This document shows positions 8,391 through 17,010 of a DNA stretch of 64,000 bases, piece by piece. A program made the position numbers and the translations under genes. Source of the DNA: Geodermatophilus sp. TF02-6. GTDB lineage: Bacteria > Actinomycetota > Actinomycetes > Mycobacteriales > Geodermatophilaceae. Each line of letters opens with the position of its first letter. Within the stretch, counting starts at the first letter, position 1. The stretch lies in NCBI RefSeq assembly GCF_003319115.1, contig NZ_QOHF01000001.1, positions 310,001-374,000 on the forward strand, given 5' to 3'. The notes beneath the pieces were generated by a model. The model saw only the letters and a program-made list of their open reading frames with translations, ran no database searches and was not told the DNA's origin.

Positions 8391-8978
8391 GTGGGGGGGC
8401 TCCGAGCGGCACAGAAGCGGATGACCCGGGAGCTGTTGCTCACCCAGGCCCTGGAGCTGTTCGAGGCCAAGGGTTACGCGGCGGTCACCGTCGACGAGAT
8501 CGCGGCCGCTGCCGGCACCACACGGCAGACCTTCTACCAGCACTTCCCGTCCAAGTCGCAGCTGATGCAGTCGCTGATCGAGACGGTCGACCGCATGCTG
8601 ACCAGCTCGGACGAGCCACCGCTGACCTCCGCGGTCGCCTCCGGCGACGTCGAACAGCTGCGAGCATGGTTGGCGCGCAAGGTCGACCAGTGGCCGGACA
8701 TCCGTCCGTACGTGATGGCGGCGCACGAGGCCGCGCCCCAGGACGGAGACATCCAGGCCGCGATCACCCGGTGGTTCGAGGGCGCCATCGGCGACATCCA
8801 GGCCGGGCTCGACCGCGCGGGCCGGTTCGACCCGTCGAGCCGCCGCATCCGGGCAGTGCTCGCCTTCGGCCAGCTGGAGTTCTTCTCGCGACGCTGGTTC
8901 CGCACCGGTTGGGACGTCGACCGGAACCAGACGGTCGCCCTGCTGACCGACTCCTGGCGTTCGCTGTTGATCGACTGA
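8391..8978 (+). CDS. TetR-family repressor of the divergent efflux pump
   Basis: 195 residues. The HTH is near residues 30-65 (VTVDEIAAAAGTTRQTFYQHFPSK), the best conserved part of TetR proteins, and the C-terminal half is a variable helical ligand-binding domain. I chose GTG 8391 because it gives the usual TetR length. An ATG at 8283 is in frame but falls inside the operator palindrome, so it is unlikely unless the transcript starts earlier. Transcribed away from the pump gene; expected to repress both and release on binding the pump substrate. Confidence 0.85.
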   Translation: MGGLRAAQKRMTRELLLTQALELFEAKGYAAVTVDEIAAAAGTTRQTFYQHFPSKSQLMQSLIETVDRMLTSSDEPPLTSAVASGDVEQLRAWLARKVDQWPDIRPYVMAAHEAAPQDGDIQAAITRWFEGAIGDIQAGLDRAGRFDPSSRRIRAVLAFGQLEFFSRRWFRTGWDVDRNQTVALLTDSWRSLLID

Positions 8979-9075
8979 ACCAGTCGGGTCTCAAGGACTC
9001 CAAAGCGGCCGCCGGCCTCGATCGGCGCGTTCCCGCAGGCCGAGGCCGCCACGGCGGGTCCGGCTCCGGAACCGG

Positions 9076-9807
9076 TCACACCGGTGTCAGGTCGCGGGCG
9101 ACGTCCGCGGCAGCCGCTGCCAGCACCGCGCCCCACCTCGGCAGGTCTGCGCGCGAGTACCGGGCCGTCGGCACGGCCAGTGAGAGCGCGGCCTGGATCG
9201 TTCCGGAGGGTACCGCGACGCCGACCGCGGTCAACCCCCTCTCGGTCTCCTGGTCGTTGACCGCGAAGCCGCGGCGCCGCACGGTGCGCAGTTCCCGCTC
9301 CAGCCGCACTGCCGCCACCTCGTCCAGGGAGCCCAGGGCGGCGGCCAGCTCCTCGGGACCGAGGGTCGCCAGCACCGCCTTGCCGCCGGAAGCGAGGTGC
9401 GCCGGCAGCGTCCGCCCGGACCGGTCGCCCACCCGCAGGACGTGGTCGCACTCGACGGTGCCGACGAAGCGGACGTCCGAGCCGGCCAGGACCATCACGT
9501 TGGCCGTCTCCCCCACCGCGTCGACCACGCGCCGCAGATGGGGCAGGGCGACCTCCCGCAACCGGGCCACCGGCGCCTGCGGGACCTCGCCCCGCAGCAC
9601 CGGCCCCGCTCCATACCGGCGGTCGGGCAACTGCTCGGCGAAGTCGCGGTAGACTAGCATCGCCAGCAGCCGGTGCGCCGTCGAGCGGGCCACCTCGAGC
9701 CGGTCGGCCGCCTCGCTCACGCTGAGCGGACCCTCGACCTGGAGCGCCGCCGCCAACCGCAGCGCGGAGTCGACGCTCGTGATGGCGTACAACGGGGCGT
9801 TCTTCAC
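9076..9807 (-). CDS. IclR-family regulator of the gentisate operon
   Basis: 243 residues. The N-terminal winged HTH (residues ~7-60; LSVSEAADRLEVARSTAHRLL) precedes an IclR effector-binding domain (HLASGGKAVLATL, RRRGFAVNDQETERGLTAVGVAV). It is divergent from the gentisate dioxygenase gene, with only 76 bp between starts, so it most likely controls that operon in response to an aromatic acid or pathway intermediate. The start is GTG 9807. A -10-like TATTAT ends 6 nt before it and there is no Shine-Dalgarno sequence, suggesting a leaderless mRNA. Confidence 0.88.
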   Translation of the reverse strand: MKNAPLYAITSVDSALRLAAALQVEGPLSVSEAADRLEVARSTAHRLLAMLVYRDFAEQLPDRRYGAGPVLRGEVPQAPVARLREVALPHLRRVVDAVGETANVMVLAGSDVRFVGTVECDHVLRVGDRSGRTLPAHLASGGKAVLATLGPEELAAALGSLDEVAAVRLERELRTVRRRGFAVNDQETERGLTAVGVAVPSGTIQAALSLAVPTARYSRADLPRWGAVLAAAAADVARDLTPV

Positions 9808-9841
9808 AACAGAATAATATGGACTGGTTTGCAGAACACAA
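9808..9841 (-). promoter_or_regulatory. Probable leaderless promoter of the IclR gene
   Basis: Minus-strand TTGTGT (9841-9836) and TATTAT (9819-9814) with 16 nt between them. The -10 ends six nt before the GTG start at 9807, which places the transcription start at or next to the start codon. Confidence 0.5.
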
Positions 9842-9883
9842 GCATCCTGTGGAGGCGGCCCCACCTCCCGGGAGGAACACTCC

Positions 9884-11029
9884 ATGACCCAGCACCTGGC
9901 CTCACCCGTCTCGTTGACCGCCGTCGACGCCCCCGACCAGCCCACTCCGACGCCCGAGCTCGAGGAGCTCTACCGCGGATTCGAGAAGGAGTTGCTGGTG
10001 CCGCTGTGGACCGAGATCGGCGACCTCATGCCGGCCCACCCGCGGTCCCGCGCGGTGCCGCACGTGTGGCGCTGGTCCAACCTGCTGCAGCTGGCCGACC
10101 AGGCCGGCCACCTCGTCCCGGTCGGGCGCGGCGGCGAGCGGCGGGCCATCGCGCTGGCCAACCCGGCGCTGGACGGCAAGCCCTTCGCCACCCCCACGCT
10201 GTGGGCAGCGATCCAGTACCTGATGCCGGGCGAGGACGCCCCCGAGCACCGGCACACCCAGCACGCGTTCCGCTTCGTCGTCGAGGGCGAGGGCGTGTGG
10301 ACCGTCGTCGGCCGCGACCCGGTGCCGATGAACCGCGGCGACTTCCTGCCGCAGGCGGGCTGGAACTGGCACGCCCACCACAACGCCGCCGAGAAGCCGA
10401 TGGCCTGGATCGACGGCCTGGACATCCCGTTCCAGTACACCTCCGAGTCGCAGTTCTTCGAGTTCGGCCGCGACACGATCAGCGAGCAGGAGAAGACCAC
10501 GCCGGAGCGCTCCCGCTCGCAGCGGCTGTGGGGCCACCCCGGCCTGCGCCCGGTCTCCGCGCCCGGCGCGACCCCGGGCACCCCGCTGCTGAACCACCGG
10601 TGGGCCGACACCGACGCCGCGCTGAGCGACCAATTGGAGCTGGAGGCCGAGGGCTCCCCCGGGGTGGTCGAGCCCGGCCACGCCGCCGTCCGCTACACCA
10701 ACCCGACCACCGGCGGCGACGTCCTGCCGACCATCCGGGCGGAGATGCACCGCGTCCGCCGGGGTGCCGAGACCGCGCCGCGCCGCGAGGCCGGCTCCTC
10801 GGTGTTCCAGGTCTTCGACGGCAGCGGCACCGTGACCGTCGGCGAGGCCTCCTGGCGGGTCGAGCGCGGCGACCTGTTCGTCGTCCCCTCCTGGGAGCCG
10901 CTGTCGCTGCGGTCGGAGGCCGGCGCCTCCGACTCCGACTCCGGTGCGCTGGACCTCTTCCGGTTCAGCGACACCCCGATCTTCGAGGCCCTGCACCTGG
11001 ACCGCGTCGCCGTGGAGGGGTCCCGGTGA
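9884..11029 (+). CDS. gtdA: Gentisate 1,2-dioxygenase
   Basis: 381 residues, two cupin domains. The first cupin shows EHRHTQHAFRFVVEGEG (H122, H124) and WHAHHN (around residue 163) for Fe(II) binding; the second has lost most ligands, as usual in this family. It opens gentisate between C1 and C2 to maleylpyruvate. The start is ATG 9884, with GGGAGGAAC just upstream. It is the first gene of a four-gene operon and overlaps the next gene by GTGA. Length and motif order agree with characterised gentisate dioxygenases. Confidence 0.93.
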   Translation: MTQHLASPVSLTAVDAPDQPTPTPELEELYRGFEKELLVPLWTEIGDLMPAHPRSRAVPHVWRWSNLLQLADQAGHLVPVGRGGERRAIALANPALDGKPFATPTLWAAIQYLMPGEDAPEHRHTQHAFRFVVEGEGVWTVVGRDPVPMNRGDFLPQAGWNWHAHHNAAEKPMAWIDGLDIPFQYTSESQFFEFGRDTISEQEKTTPERSRSQRLWGHPGLRPVSAPGATPGTPLLNHRWADTDAALSDQLELEAEGSPGVVEPGHAAVRYTNPTTGGDVLPTIRAEMHRVRRGAETAPRREAGSSVFQVFDGSGTVTVGEASWRVERGDLFVVPSWEPLSLRSEAGASDSDSGALDLFRFSDTPIFEALHLDRVAVEGSR

Positions 11030-11868
11030 AACTGGCCACCATCCGCACCCTGGACGGCGCGACCCGCGCCGTCCGGGTCGACGACGAGCAGCTGGTCGAC
11101 CTGGGTGCTGCCGACCTCGGCGAGTTCCTCGCCGACCCGGGCTGGGCGGAGCGGGCGGCCGCCGCGGACCAGCCGGCGACGCACCTGCGGGGTGCGGCGT
11201 TCGCCCCCGTCGTCCCCCGCCCCGGCAAGATCGTCTGCGTCGGGCTCAACTACCGCACCCACATCCTGGAGATGGGCCGGGACCTGCCCGAGTACCCGAC
11301 GCTGTTCAGCAAGTACGCCGACACCCTCGTCGGCGCCAACGACGACATCGTCGAGCCGCCGGAGACCGACGCCTTCGACTGGGAGTGCGAGCTCGCGGTC
11401 GTCATCGGCGCCCCGGTCCGGCGCGCCCGCGGCACGGACGCCGAGCGGGCGATCGCGGGCTTCGCGGTGCTCAACGACGTGACCTGCCGGGACTGGCAGT
11501 TCCGCACCCGCGAGTGGCTGCAGGGCAAGAACTGGGAGGCCACCACTCCCCTGGGCCCCTACCTCGTCACCCCGGACGAGCTGCCCGGCGGCGTCCGCCC
11601 CGCCCTCGAGATCACGACCAGGATCGACGGCGAGACGGTGCAGAAGGACACCACCGGCGACCTGCTGTTCGACCCGGTCGCCCTGGTCGAGTACGTCTCC
11701 ACGATGATCACGCTCCGGCCGGGCGACGTCCTCGCCACCGGCACGCCCGGCGGCGTCGGGCACGCCCGCACACCGGTCCGCTACCTCCAGGTGGGGCAAC
11801 ACCTGACCACCGAGATCAGCGGCCTGGGCCGGTGCGAGAACGCGGTCGTCGCCGACCCGGGAGCGTGA
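11026..11868 (+). CDS. Fumarylpyruvate hydrolase (FAH family)
   Basis: 280 residues of the fumarylacetoacetate hydrolase fold. KIVCVGLNYRTHILEMG starts the domain, and DWECELAVVIG provides the acidic metal ligands; FAVLNDVTCRDWQ and GDVLATGTPGGVG are typical. In a gentisate cluster the expected reaction is fumarylpyruvate to fumarate plus pyruvate. The start is GTG 11026 overlapping the dioxygenase TGA. The stop at 11868 in turn overlaps the isomerase start (GTGA), so three genes are translationally chained. Confidence 0.9.
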   Translation: MKLATIRTLDGATRAVRVDDEQLVDLGAADLGEFLADPGWAERAAAADQPATHLRGAAFAPVVPRPGKIVCVGLNYRTHILEMGRDLPEYPTLFSKYADTLVGANDDIVEPPETDAFDWECELAVVIGAPVRRARGTDAERAIAGFAVLNDVTCRDWQFRTREWLQGKNWEATTPLGPYLVTPDELPGGVRPALEITTRIDGETVQKDTTGDLLFDPVALVEYVSTMITLRPGDVLATGTPGGVGHARTPVRYLQVGQHLTTEISGLGRCENAVVADPGA

Positions 11869-12581
11869 CGGCGGTGCACGACCTCGCCACGACCCGGCAC
11901 TGGGCGGACCAGGGCACCCAGATCTTCTCCGGGGCCCTGGCCCGCACCGCGGACGACGCACTCACCGGCCCCACCGCGCTGCCGGGCTGGACCGGCCGGC
12001 ACCTGGTGGCCCACGTGGCCGCCAACGCCGAGGCCCTGCTCAACCTGGCGCACTGGGCGGCCACCGGGGAGGAGACCCCGATGTACTCCTCCCCCGGTCA
12101 GCGCGACGCCGACATCGCGGCCGGTGCCCGGCGGACGCCGGGCGAGCTGCGCCGGTGGGTGGAGGAGTCCGCCGGCCGGCTCGCCACCGCCCTCGACGGG
12201 CTCTCCGCCGACCACTGGTCCCGGACCGTCCGCACCGCCCAGGGCCGCCTCGTGCCGGCCAGCCAGATCCCGTGGCTGCGCGCGCGGGAGGTCATGGTGC
12301 ACGCGGTGGACCTCGACCCGACGCTCGGCTTCGACAACCTGCCCGAGGACTTCCTCCTCGCCCTCGTCGACGACGTCGTCGCCCGGCGCTCGGGCGGCGA
12401 CCAGCCCGCGCTCGTCCTGTCCGCCGACGGCGGCCGACACACCTGGAAGGTGTCCGGACGGGGTGAGGCCACCGCACTGCACGGGTCCCTCGGCGCCGTC
12501 GCCGCCTACCTCACCGGCCGCCCGAGAGCCGATGTCACGGCTCCGTCCGGCGCCGTCCCCGACCTCGCACCCTGGCTGTAG
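11865..12581 (+). CDS. Mycothiol-dependent maleylpyruvate isomerase
   Basis: 238 residues. The N-terminal DinB-like helical bundle has GWTGRHLVAHVAANAEAL and later REVMVHAVDLD; the His in the first and the Glu/His pair in the second match the Zn ligands of the Corynebacterium glutamicum enzyme. A small C-terminal SCP2-like domain follows. It isomerises maleylpyruvate to fumarylpyruvate using mycothiol, a thiol found in actinobacteria, which supports the taxonomic reading. The start is GTG 11865. It lies between the hydrolase and the 3-hydroxybenzoate hydroxylase. Confidence 0.9.
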   Translation: MTAVHDLATTRHWADQGTQIFSGALARTADDALTGPTALPGWTGRHLVAHVAANAEALLNLAHWAATGEETPMYSSPGQRDADIAAGARRTPGELRRWVEESAGRLATALDGLSADHWSRTVRTAQGRLVPASQIPWLRAREVMVHAVDLDPTLGFDNLPEDFLLALVDDVVARRSGGDQPALVLSADGGRHTWKVSGRGEATALHGSLGAVAAYLTGRPRADVTAPSGAVPDLAPWL

Positions 12582-12599
12582 AACCTGGAGGAACTCCCG

Positions 12600-13847
12600 A
12601 TGAGCACTCCCACGAGCGGCGTCGACGTCGTGATCGTCGGCGGCGGCATCGGCGGACTGGCCAACGCCCTGGCCCTCACCCGGAAGGGGCTGCGGGTCCG
12701 CCTCCTCGAGCGCGCCTCGGAGTTCGGCGAGGTCGGCGCCGGTCTGCAGATCGCACCGAACTGCACCCGCATCCTGGACTCCTGGGGCCTGCTGCCCGAG
12801 GTCCTGTCCCTCGGCGTGCAGCCGGAGAACCTGGTGATGAAGGACGCCGTCGACGGCAGCGTCCTCACCCGGCTCGACCTGGCCGACGCCCGGGAGCGCT
12901 ACGGCTCGCCGTACGTGGTGATCCACCGCAGCGACCTGCACGGCGTCCTGCTGCGGGCCTGCCGGCGCGCCGGCGTGGACCTGCTCAACGACGTGCGGGT
13001 GACCGGCTACGAGCACGTGCCCGATGGCGCGGCCGTGGTCCACGCGGGCGGCCGAGAGGTGGCCCCCGTCGTCCTCGCCGCCGACGGCCTGAAATCGATC
13101 GCCCGCGCCCTCCTCAGCGACGACGAGCCGGTCAGCTCGGCCTACGTCGCCTACCGCGGCGCGATCCCCGCCGAGCAGGTCGCGCAGGCCGACGTCTCGA
13201 TGAGCGACGTGGTCGTCTTCGTCGGGCCGCACTGCCACTTCGTGCAGTACCCGCTGCGCCAGGGCGAGATGTTCAACCAGGTGGCGGTGTTCCGGTCACC
13301 CAAAGCCCTGGCCGGCGAGGAGGACTGGGGCACACCGGACGAGCTGGACGCCGCCTTCGCCGGCACCTGCGCGCAGGTCCGGGCCGGCCTGCCGCTGATG
13401 TGGCGCGACCGGTGGTGGCGGATGTACGACCGCGACCCGATCCCGAACTGGGTGCAGGGTCGGCTGGCACTGACCGGGGACGCCGCCCACCCGCCGCTGC
13501 AGTACCTGGCGCAGGGCGCGGTGATGGCCATCGAGGACGCCTGGGTGCTCTCCGAGCACGTCGGTGCCCAGCTGGCCGCCGGCCACCTCGACTGGGACGC
13601 GGCGCTCGCGGCCTACAACGCCGTCCGGCCCGAGCACTGCCGGCGCGTGCTCACCACGGCCCGCTCCTGGGGCGAGCTCTGGCACCTCACCGACGCCGAG
13701 CGGGAGGCCCGCAACGACGTCCTGCGGCAGCGAGACGTCCACGACTACGGCTTCGTCGACTGGCTCTACGGGCCCACTGCGCTGACCCCGGACCAGGAGC
13801 CGCCGATGTTCACACCGCAGCCGCTGCAGGCTCCGGTCGGCGCCTGA
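12600..13847 (+). CDS. 3-hydroxybenzoate 6-monooxygenase
   Basis: 415 residues of class A flavoprotein monooxygenase. GGGIGGL (FAD) is at the N-terminus, AADGLKS is mid-protein, and TGDAAHPPLQYLAQGAVMAIEDA is the second FAD motif, matching 3-hydroxybenzoate 6-hydroxylases closely. It converts 3-hydroxybenzoate to gentisate with NADH and O2, feeding the operon's dioxygenase. The start is ATG 12600, with GGAGGAAC upstream, 18 bp after the isomerase stop. Salicylate 5-hydroxylation is a less likely alternative because that enzyme is usually multicomponent. Confidence 0.88.
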   Translation: MSTPTSGVDVVIVGGGIGGLANALALTRKGLRVRLLERASEFGEVGAGLQIAPNCTRILDSWGLLPEVLSLGVQPENLVMKDAVDGSVLTRLDLADARERYGSPYVVIHRSDLHGVLLRACRRAGVDLLNDVRVTGYEHVPDGAAVVHAGGREVAPVVLAADGLKSIARALLSDDEPVSSAYVAYRGAIPAEQVAQADVSMSDVVVFVGPHCHFVQYPLRQGEMFNQVAVFRSPKALAGEEDWGTPDELDAAFAGTCAQVRAGLPLMWRDRWWRMYDRDPIPNWVQGRLALTGDAAHPPLQYLAQGAVMAIEDAWVLSEHVGAQLAAGHLDWDAALAAYNAVRPEHCRRVLTTARSWGELWHLTDAEREARNDVLRQRDVHDYGFVDWLYGPTALTPDQEPPMFTPQPLQAPVGA

Positions 13848-13951
13848 CGCCCAGCCCCCTCACGGTCAGGGTGACAGGCCGGGAGGCGCCCGGCACGGCC
13901 TCGGTGTGGTGCGATCGGGTGCACTCCACACCCACCTCGCGAGGAGCCGCC

Positions 13952-14449
13952 GTGTCCGACCCCCGCACCCCCGACGTGCCGCCCGGGCTCCCGGCCGACG
14001 AGCAGGACAGGTTCTTCCTGGGCCTGGCGGTGGAGCAGGCCCGGACCGGGTGGGACGAGGGTGGCGTGCCCATCGGGGCGGCCCTGGTCCACGACGGCCG
14101 GGTGCTGGCCGTGGGCCGCAACCGTCGCGTCCAGATGGGCAGCGCGATCCGGCACGGCGAGACCGACTGCATCGAACGCGCGGGGCGCCTGCCGGCCTCG
14201 GTGTACCGGCGCAGCGTCCTCTACACGACGCTCTCGCCCTGCTACATGTGCGCCGGGACGGCACTGCTGTACGAGATCCCGCGCATCGTCGTCGGGGAGA
14301 ACCGCAGCTTCGCGCAGGCCGAGGAGCTGCTGCGGTCGCACGGCGTCCGGCTCGACGTCCTCGACGACCCGGCCTGCGTCGCGCTGATGCAGCGGATGCT
14401 CAGCGAGCGCCCGGAGCTCTGGCGGGAGGACATCGGCGAGGAGGCGTGA
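13952..14449 (+). CDS. Cytosine deaminase, yeast FCY1-like
   Basis: 165 residues of the cytidine deaminase-like zinc fold. HGETDC supplies the first Zn ligand and the catalytic Glu, and SPCYMCAGT the two Cys. The segments ERAGR, EIPRIVVGEN and the C-terminal ERPELWREDIGEE resemble the yeast cytosine deaminase C-terminus rather than the bacterial amidohydrolase-type CodA. It would deaminate cytosine, or a similar base, to uracil and ammonia. The start is GTG 13952 with GAGGAG upstream. Convergent with the deacetylase/NCS1 permease pair, which could import the base. Confidence 0.85.
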   Translation: MSDPRTPDVPPGLPADEQDRFFLGLAVEQARTGWDEGGVPIGAALVHDGRVLAVGRNRRVQMGSAIRHGETDCIERAGRLPASVYRRSVLYTTLSPCYMCAGTALLYEIPRIVVGENRSFAQAEELLRSHGVRLDVLDDPACVALMQRMLSERPELWREDIGEEA

Positions 14450-14522
14450 GCGACCGCAGGCGACCGGGCACGCGCAGGCCGGACCCCCCGCCCCGGAGGC
14501 CGAGGGGCCCGGCCGGCGCGGC

Positions 14523-15422
14523 TCAGTGCCCGGGAGCCGTGCGGTGCGGTCCCGTGCGGTCGAAGTAGCCCTCGGGGCACTCGACCCGCCGGATCCGGCG
14601 GACCTCCTCCACCGTCGCCGCGGCGTGCTCGGCGATCTCCCCGAGGGGCGCCACCCACATCCCGTCCAGTGCCCGCACGTCCTCGATCAGGCGCTCCAGC
14701 GCCACGGCCTTGGACGGGCGCCCGGAGATGAAGGGGTGGTTGGTGAGCACGAAGCAGCCCCCCTCCGCGTGGTGCGCCTGCGCCTCGAGCAACCACATCT
14801 CGTGCACCTTCGCCGGGCTCTCGATGACGCCGCTGCCCGTCCAGCCCGGGTAGAAGGCGTACTGCTCCCAGTCGTCGAGGGTCCAGTCCACCGGGATCTC
14901 CACGAGGCTGCCCCGACCGCTGTCCCCGCAGAAGCGGTAGGGGACGTCGCCGTCCAGGAGGCTGGAGTCGTAGCGGAAGCCGCGCTCGACGAGCAGGTCG
15001 GCGGAGTGCCAGTTCAGCTCCCACCACGGGGCCCGGTACCCGACCGGCCGCACCCCCAGGCGGTCCAGGGCCTCCAGCCCGCGGTCGAGGTACTCCGCCT
15101 CCTGCGCGGCGCTGATCCCCTGCATCGGTTCGTGCAGGTACCCGTGGTGGGCGACCTCGTGTCCGCCGTCGACGATCTGGCGGACCACGTCCGGGTACGT
15201 GTCGGCGGTGAACCCGGGGACGAAGAAGGTCGCCGTCACCCGCTGGCGTTCCAGCAGCCGCAGCAGCCGGGGGACGCCGACCCGGGGCCCGTAGGACTGG
15301 TGGGTCATCAAGGACATGCGCGAGGAGGCCGCCGGGTCGTGCGCCAGCACGCAGGACTCCGCGTCGACGTCGAAGGTGAAGGCGGCCGCGGCCCGGTGCC
15401 CGTCCGGCCAGGGCAGACTCAT
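14523..15422 (-). CDS. Polysaccharide deacetylase-like (CE4/PuuE-type) hydrolase
   Basis: 299 residues with a NodB-type fold. FDVDAE near residue 17 holds the catalytic/metal Asp, HEVAHHGYLHE the two metal His, and YRAPWWE the third conserved motif. There is no signal peptide, so it is cytoplasmic and probably acts on a small amide rather than a polymer. Cytoplasmic members of this group include the allantoinase PuuE. It overlaps the upstream NCS1 permease by ATGA, which suggests the permease supplies its substrate, perhaps a purine or pyrimidine derivative. Confidence 0.82.
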   Translation of the reverse strand: MSLPWPDGHRAAAAFTFDVDAESCVLAHDPAASSRMSLMTHQSYGPRVGVPRLLRLLERQRVTATFFVPGFTADTYPDVVRQIVDGGHEVAHHGYLHEPMQGISAAQEAEYLDRGLEALDRLGVRPVGYRAPWWELNWHSADLLVERGFRYDSSLLDGDVPYRFCGDSGRGSLVEIPVDWTLDDWEQYAFYPGWTGSGVIESPAKVHEMWLLEAQAHHAEGGCFVLTNHPFISGRPSKAVALERLIEDVRALDGMWVAPLGEIAEHAAATVEEVRRIRRVECPEGYFDRTGPHRTAPGH

Positions 15423-16891
15423 GCCGTCACCCGCGGGGTCTCGACGCCCTGCGGTGCGGCGACCTGGTCGTACTTCGCCGCGGCGATCGGGCCGAGCACG
15501 AAGTACACCGCGGCGCTGGTGAGCCCGCCGGCGAGCCAGCTCAGGTCGACGCCGCCCATGGCCACCGCGATCGGCCCCTGGAAGACCGGGATGAGCCCGT
15601 ACATGAACAGCCAGGTGGCGACGATCCCGGCGAAGAAGGCGGTCAGGCCGGCCCAGTTCACGTCGGGCAGGCGCGGCGTCCCGACTGGGTCGAACAGCCG
15701 GTCGACCCGCACGCGGCGCCGCTCGACGCGGAAGTAGTGGACGAGCATGATGCCGCCCCAGGTGGCCACCCAGGCGACCAACGCCACGAGCCAGGTGTCC
15801 AGGACCGTCGCGAAGTTCTCCTGGAAGATGAAGAAGATCACGACCGCCATCGCCAGGACGCCGACGAGCATGCTGAGGCTGCGGCGGGGGAGCTTGATGT
15901 CCAGCGCCTGGGTCGCCACGGAGAACGTGTAGATGTTCAGGATGTTCGTGGCGATGGGCCCGTGCAGGACCAGCAGCAGCACCGGGATGGCGAGCGCGCC
16001 GAAGTTCTCCACGATCAGCTGGCCCGGGTCCACCGAACCGTTCTTGGTGGCGAGGGTCGCGCCGAGCACGCCCAGCCAGACGACCGGGATGAACTGGCCC
16101 AGGGTGCTGGCGAGGTAGAGCTTGTGCCGCGGCATCCGGGTGCTGACGAACCGGGAGTAGTCGGCCGCGTAGGTGAACCAGGTGATCCCCCAGCCGATGC
16201 CGATCGCCGTCATGATCGCGGTCATCGCGGCGAACCGCTCACCGCCGGCGAGGACGGCGCCCTCGGGGCCGGCGTAGCTCCAGTCGATGTCGAGGAAGAA
16301 CCAGGCGACGACCGACATGAGGACCAGGACGGCGATCGTGGGCGGTACGGTCCACCGCTCGAAGGCCGAGATGGCCCGGTAGCCGAGCCAGGAGATGGCG
16401 ACCTGGATGACCATGAGGAAGGCGGCGACCGCGATCTTGGCCGCGTAGTTGTCGGCGGCCGGGTCGACGAGGCCGAGCTGGCCGAACAGTGCCATGACCA
16501 GGTCGAGGATGATCCAGGTGTTCACCGCGCACCAGCCGATGGACAGCGCCGCCTGGATGAGCGAGGGCAGGTAGTTGCCGCGCCGGCCGAAGGCGCCCCG
16601 CCCCAGCACCATGCCGGTCACGCCGGTCTTCTGACCCATCAGCACGAACAGGCCGAACAGCGACATGCCGATCAGGTTGCCGGCGATCAGGACGATCAGG
16701 GTGTCGGCGAGGCCCAGGCCGAGGTTCACCCCCAGTGCGCCCAAGACCCAGTTGATCGGGGCGATGTTGGCGCCGCACCAGATCCAGAACTGGCCGGACA
16801 CCTTGGTGGTACGGGAGCTCTCGGGGATCGGTTGGAGCTGCTCCTCGACGTCGTGGATGGACGCCGGTTCGGGGGTGGCTGCGGCTGACAT
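15419..16891 (-). CDS. NCS1-family nucleobase permease
   Basis: 490 residues, about 12 membrane segments. QFWIWCGANIAPINWVLGALG at the N-terminus and GWCAVNTWI are typical of the NCS1 cytosine/purine/allantoin transporters, which use cation symport. The start is ATG 16891; an upstream in-frame ATG at 16984 would lie in the divergent promoter region. Together with the downstream deacetylase and the opposite-strand PucR regulator this makes a nucleobase uptake unit. The exact base is not readable from sequence. Confidence 0.9.
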   Translation of the reverse strand: MSAAATPEPASIHDVEEQLQPIPESSRTTKVSGQFWIWCGANIAPINWVLGALGVNLGLGLADTLIVLIAGNLIGMSLFGLFVLMGQKTGVTGMVLGRGAFGRRGNYLPSLIQAALSIGWCAVNTWIILDLVMALFGQLGLVDPAADNYAAKIAVAAFLMVIQVAISWLGYRAISAFERWTVPPTIAVLVLMSVVAWFFLDIDWSYAGPEGAVLAGGERFAAMTAIMTAIGIGWGITWFTYAADYSRFVSTRMPRHKLYLASTLGQFIPVVWLGVLGATLATKNGSVDPGQLIVENFGALAIPVLLLVLHGPIATNILNIYTFSVATQALDIKLPRRSLSMLVGVLAMAVVIFFIFQENFATVLDTWLVALVAWVATWGGIMLVHYFRVERRRVRVDRLFDPVGTPRLPDVNWAGLTAFFAGIVATWLFMYGLIPVFQGPIAVAMGGVDLSWLAGGLTSAAVYFVLGPIAAAKYDQVAAPQGVETPRVTA

Positions 16892-16940
16892 GAGGGGCGG
16901 GCCTCCGGCTCGACGGACGTGCTCTCGGTCGATACATCGT

Positions 16941-16960
16941 GGGTGTTGCGGATCACACCC
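16941..16960. promoter_or_regulatory. Inverted repeat between permease and PucR gene
   Basis: GGGTGT-N8-ACACCC, extendable to GTGGGTGT / ACACCCCAC with one extra C. It is midway in the 119-bp gap between the divergent NCS1 permease and PucR genes and is a candidate PucR operator. No experiment supports it. Confidence 0.4.
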
Positions 16961-17010
16961 CACAAGACGCATTCTGTCCGGCATGTCGACTCTCCGACTG
17001 ACGGAACGTC

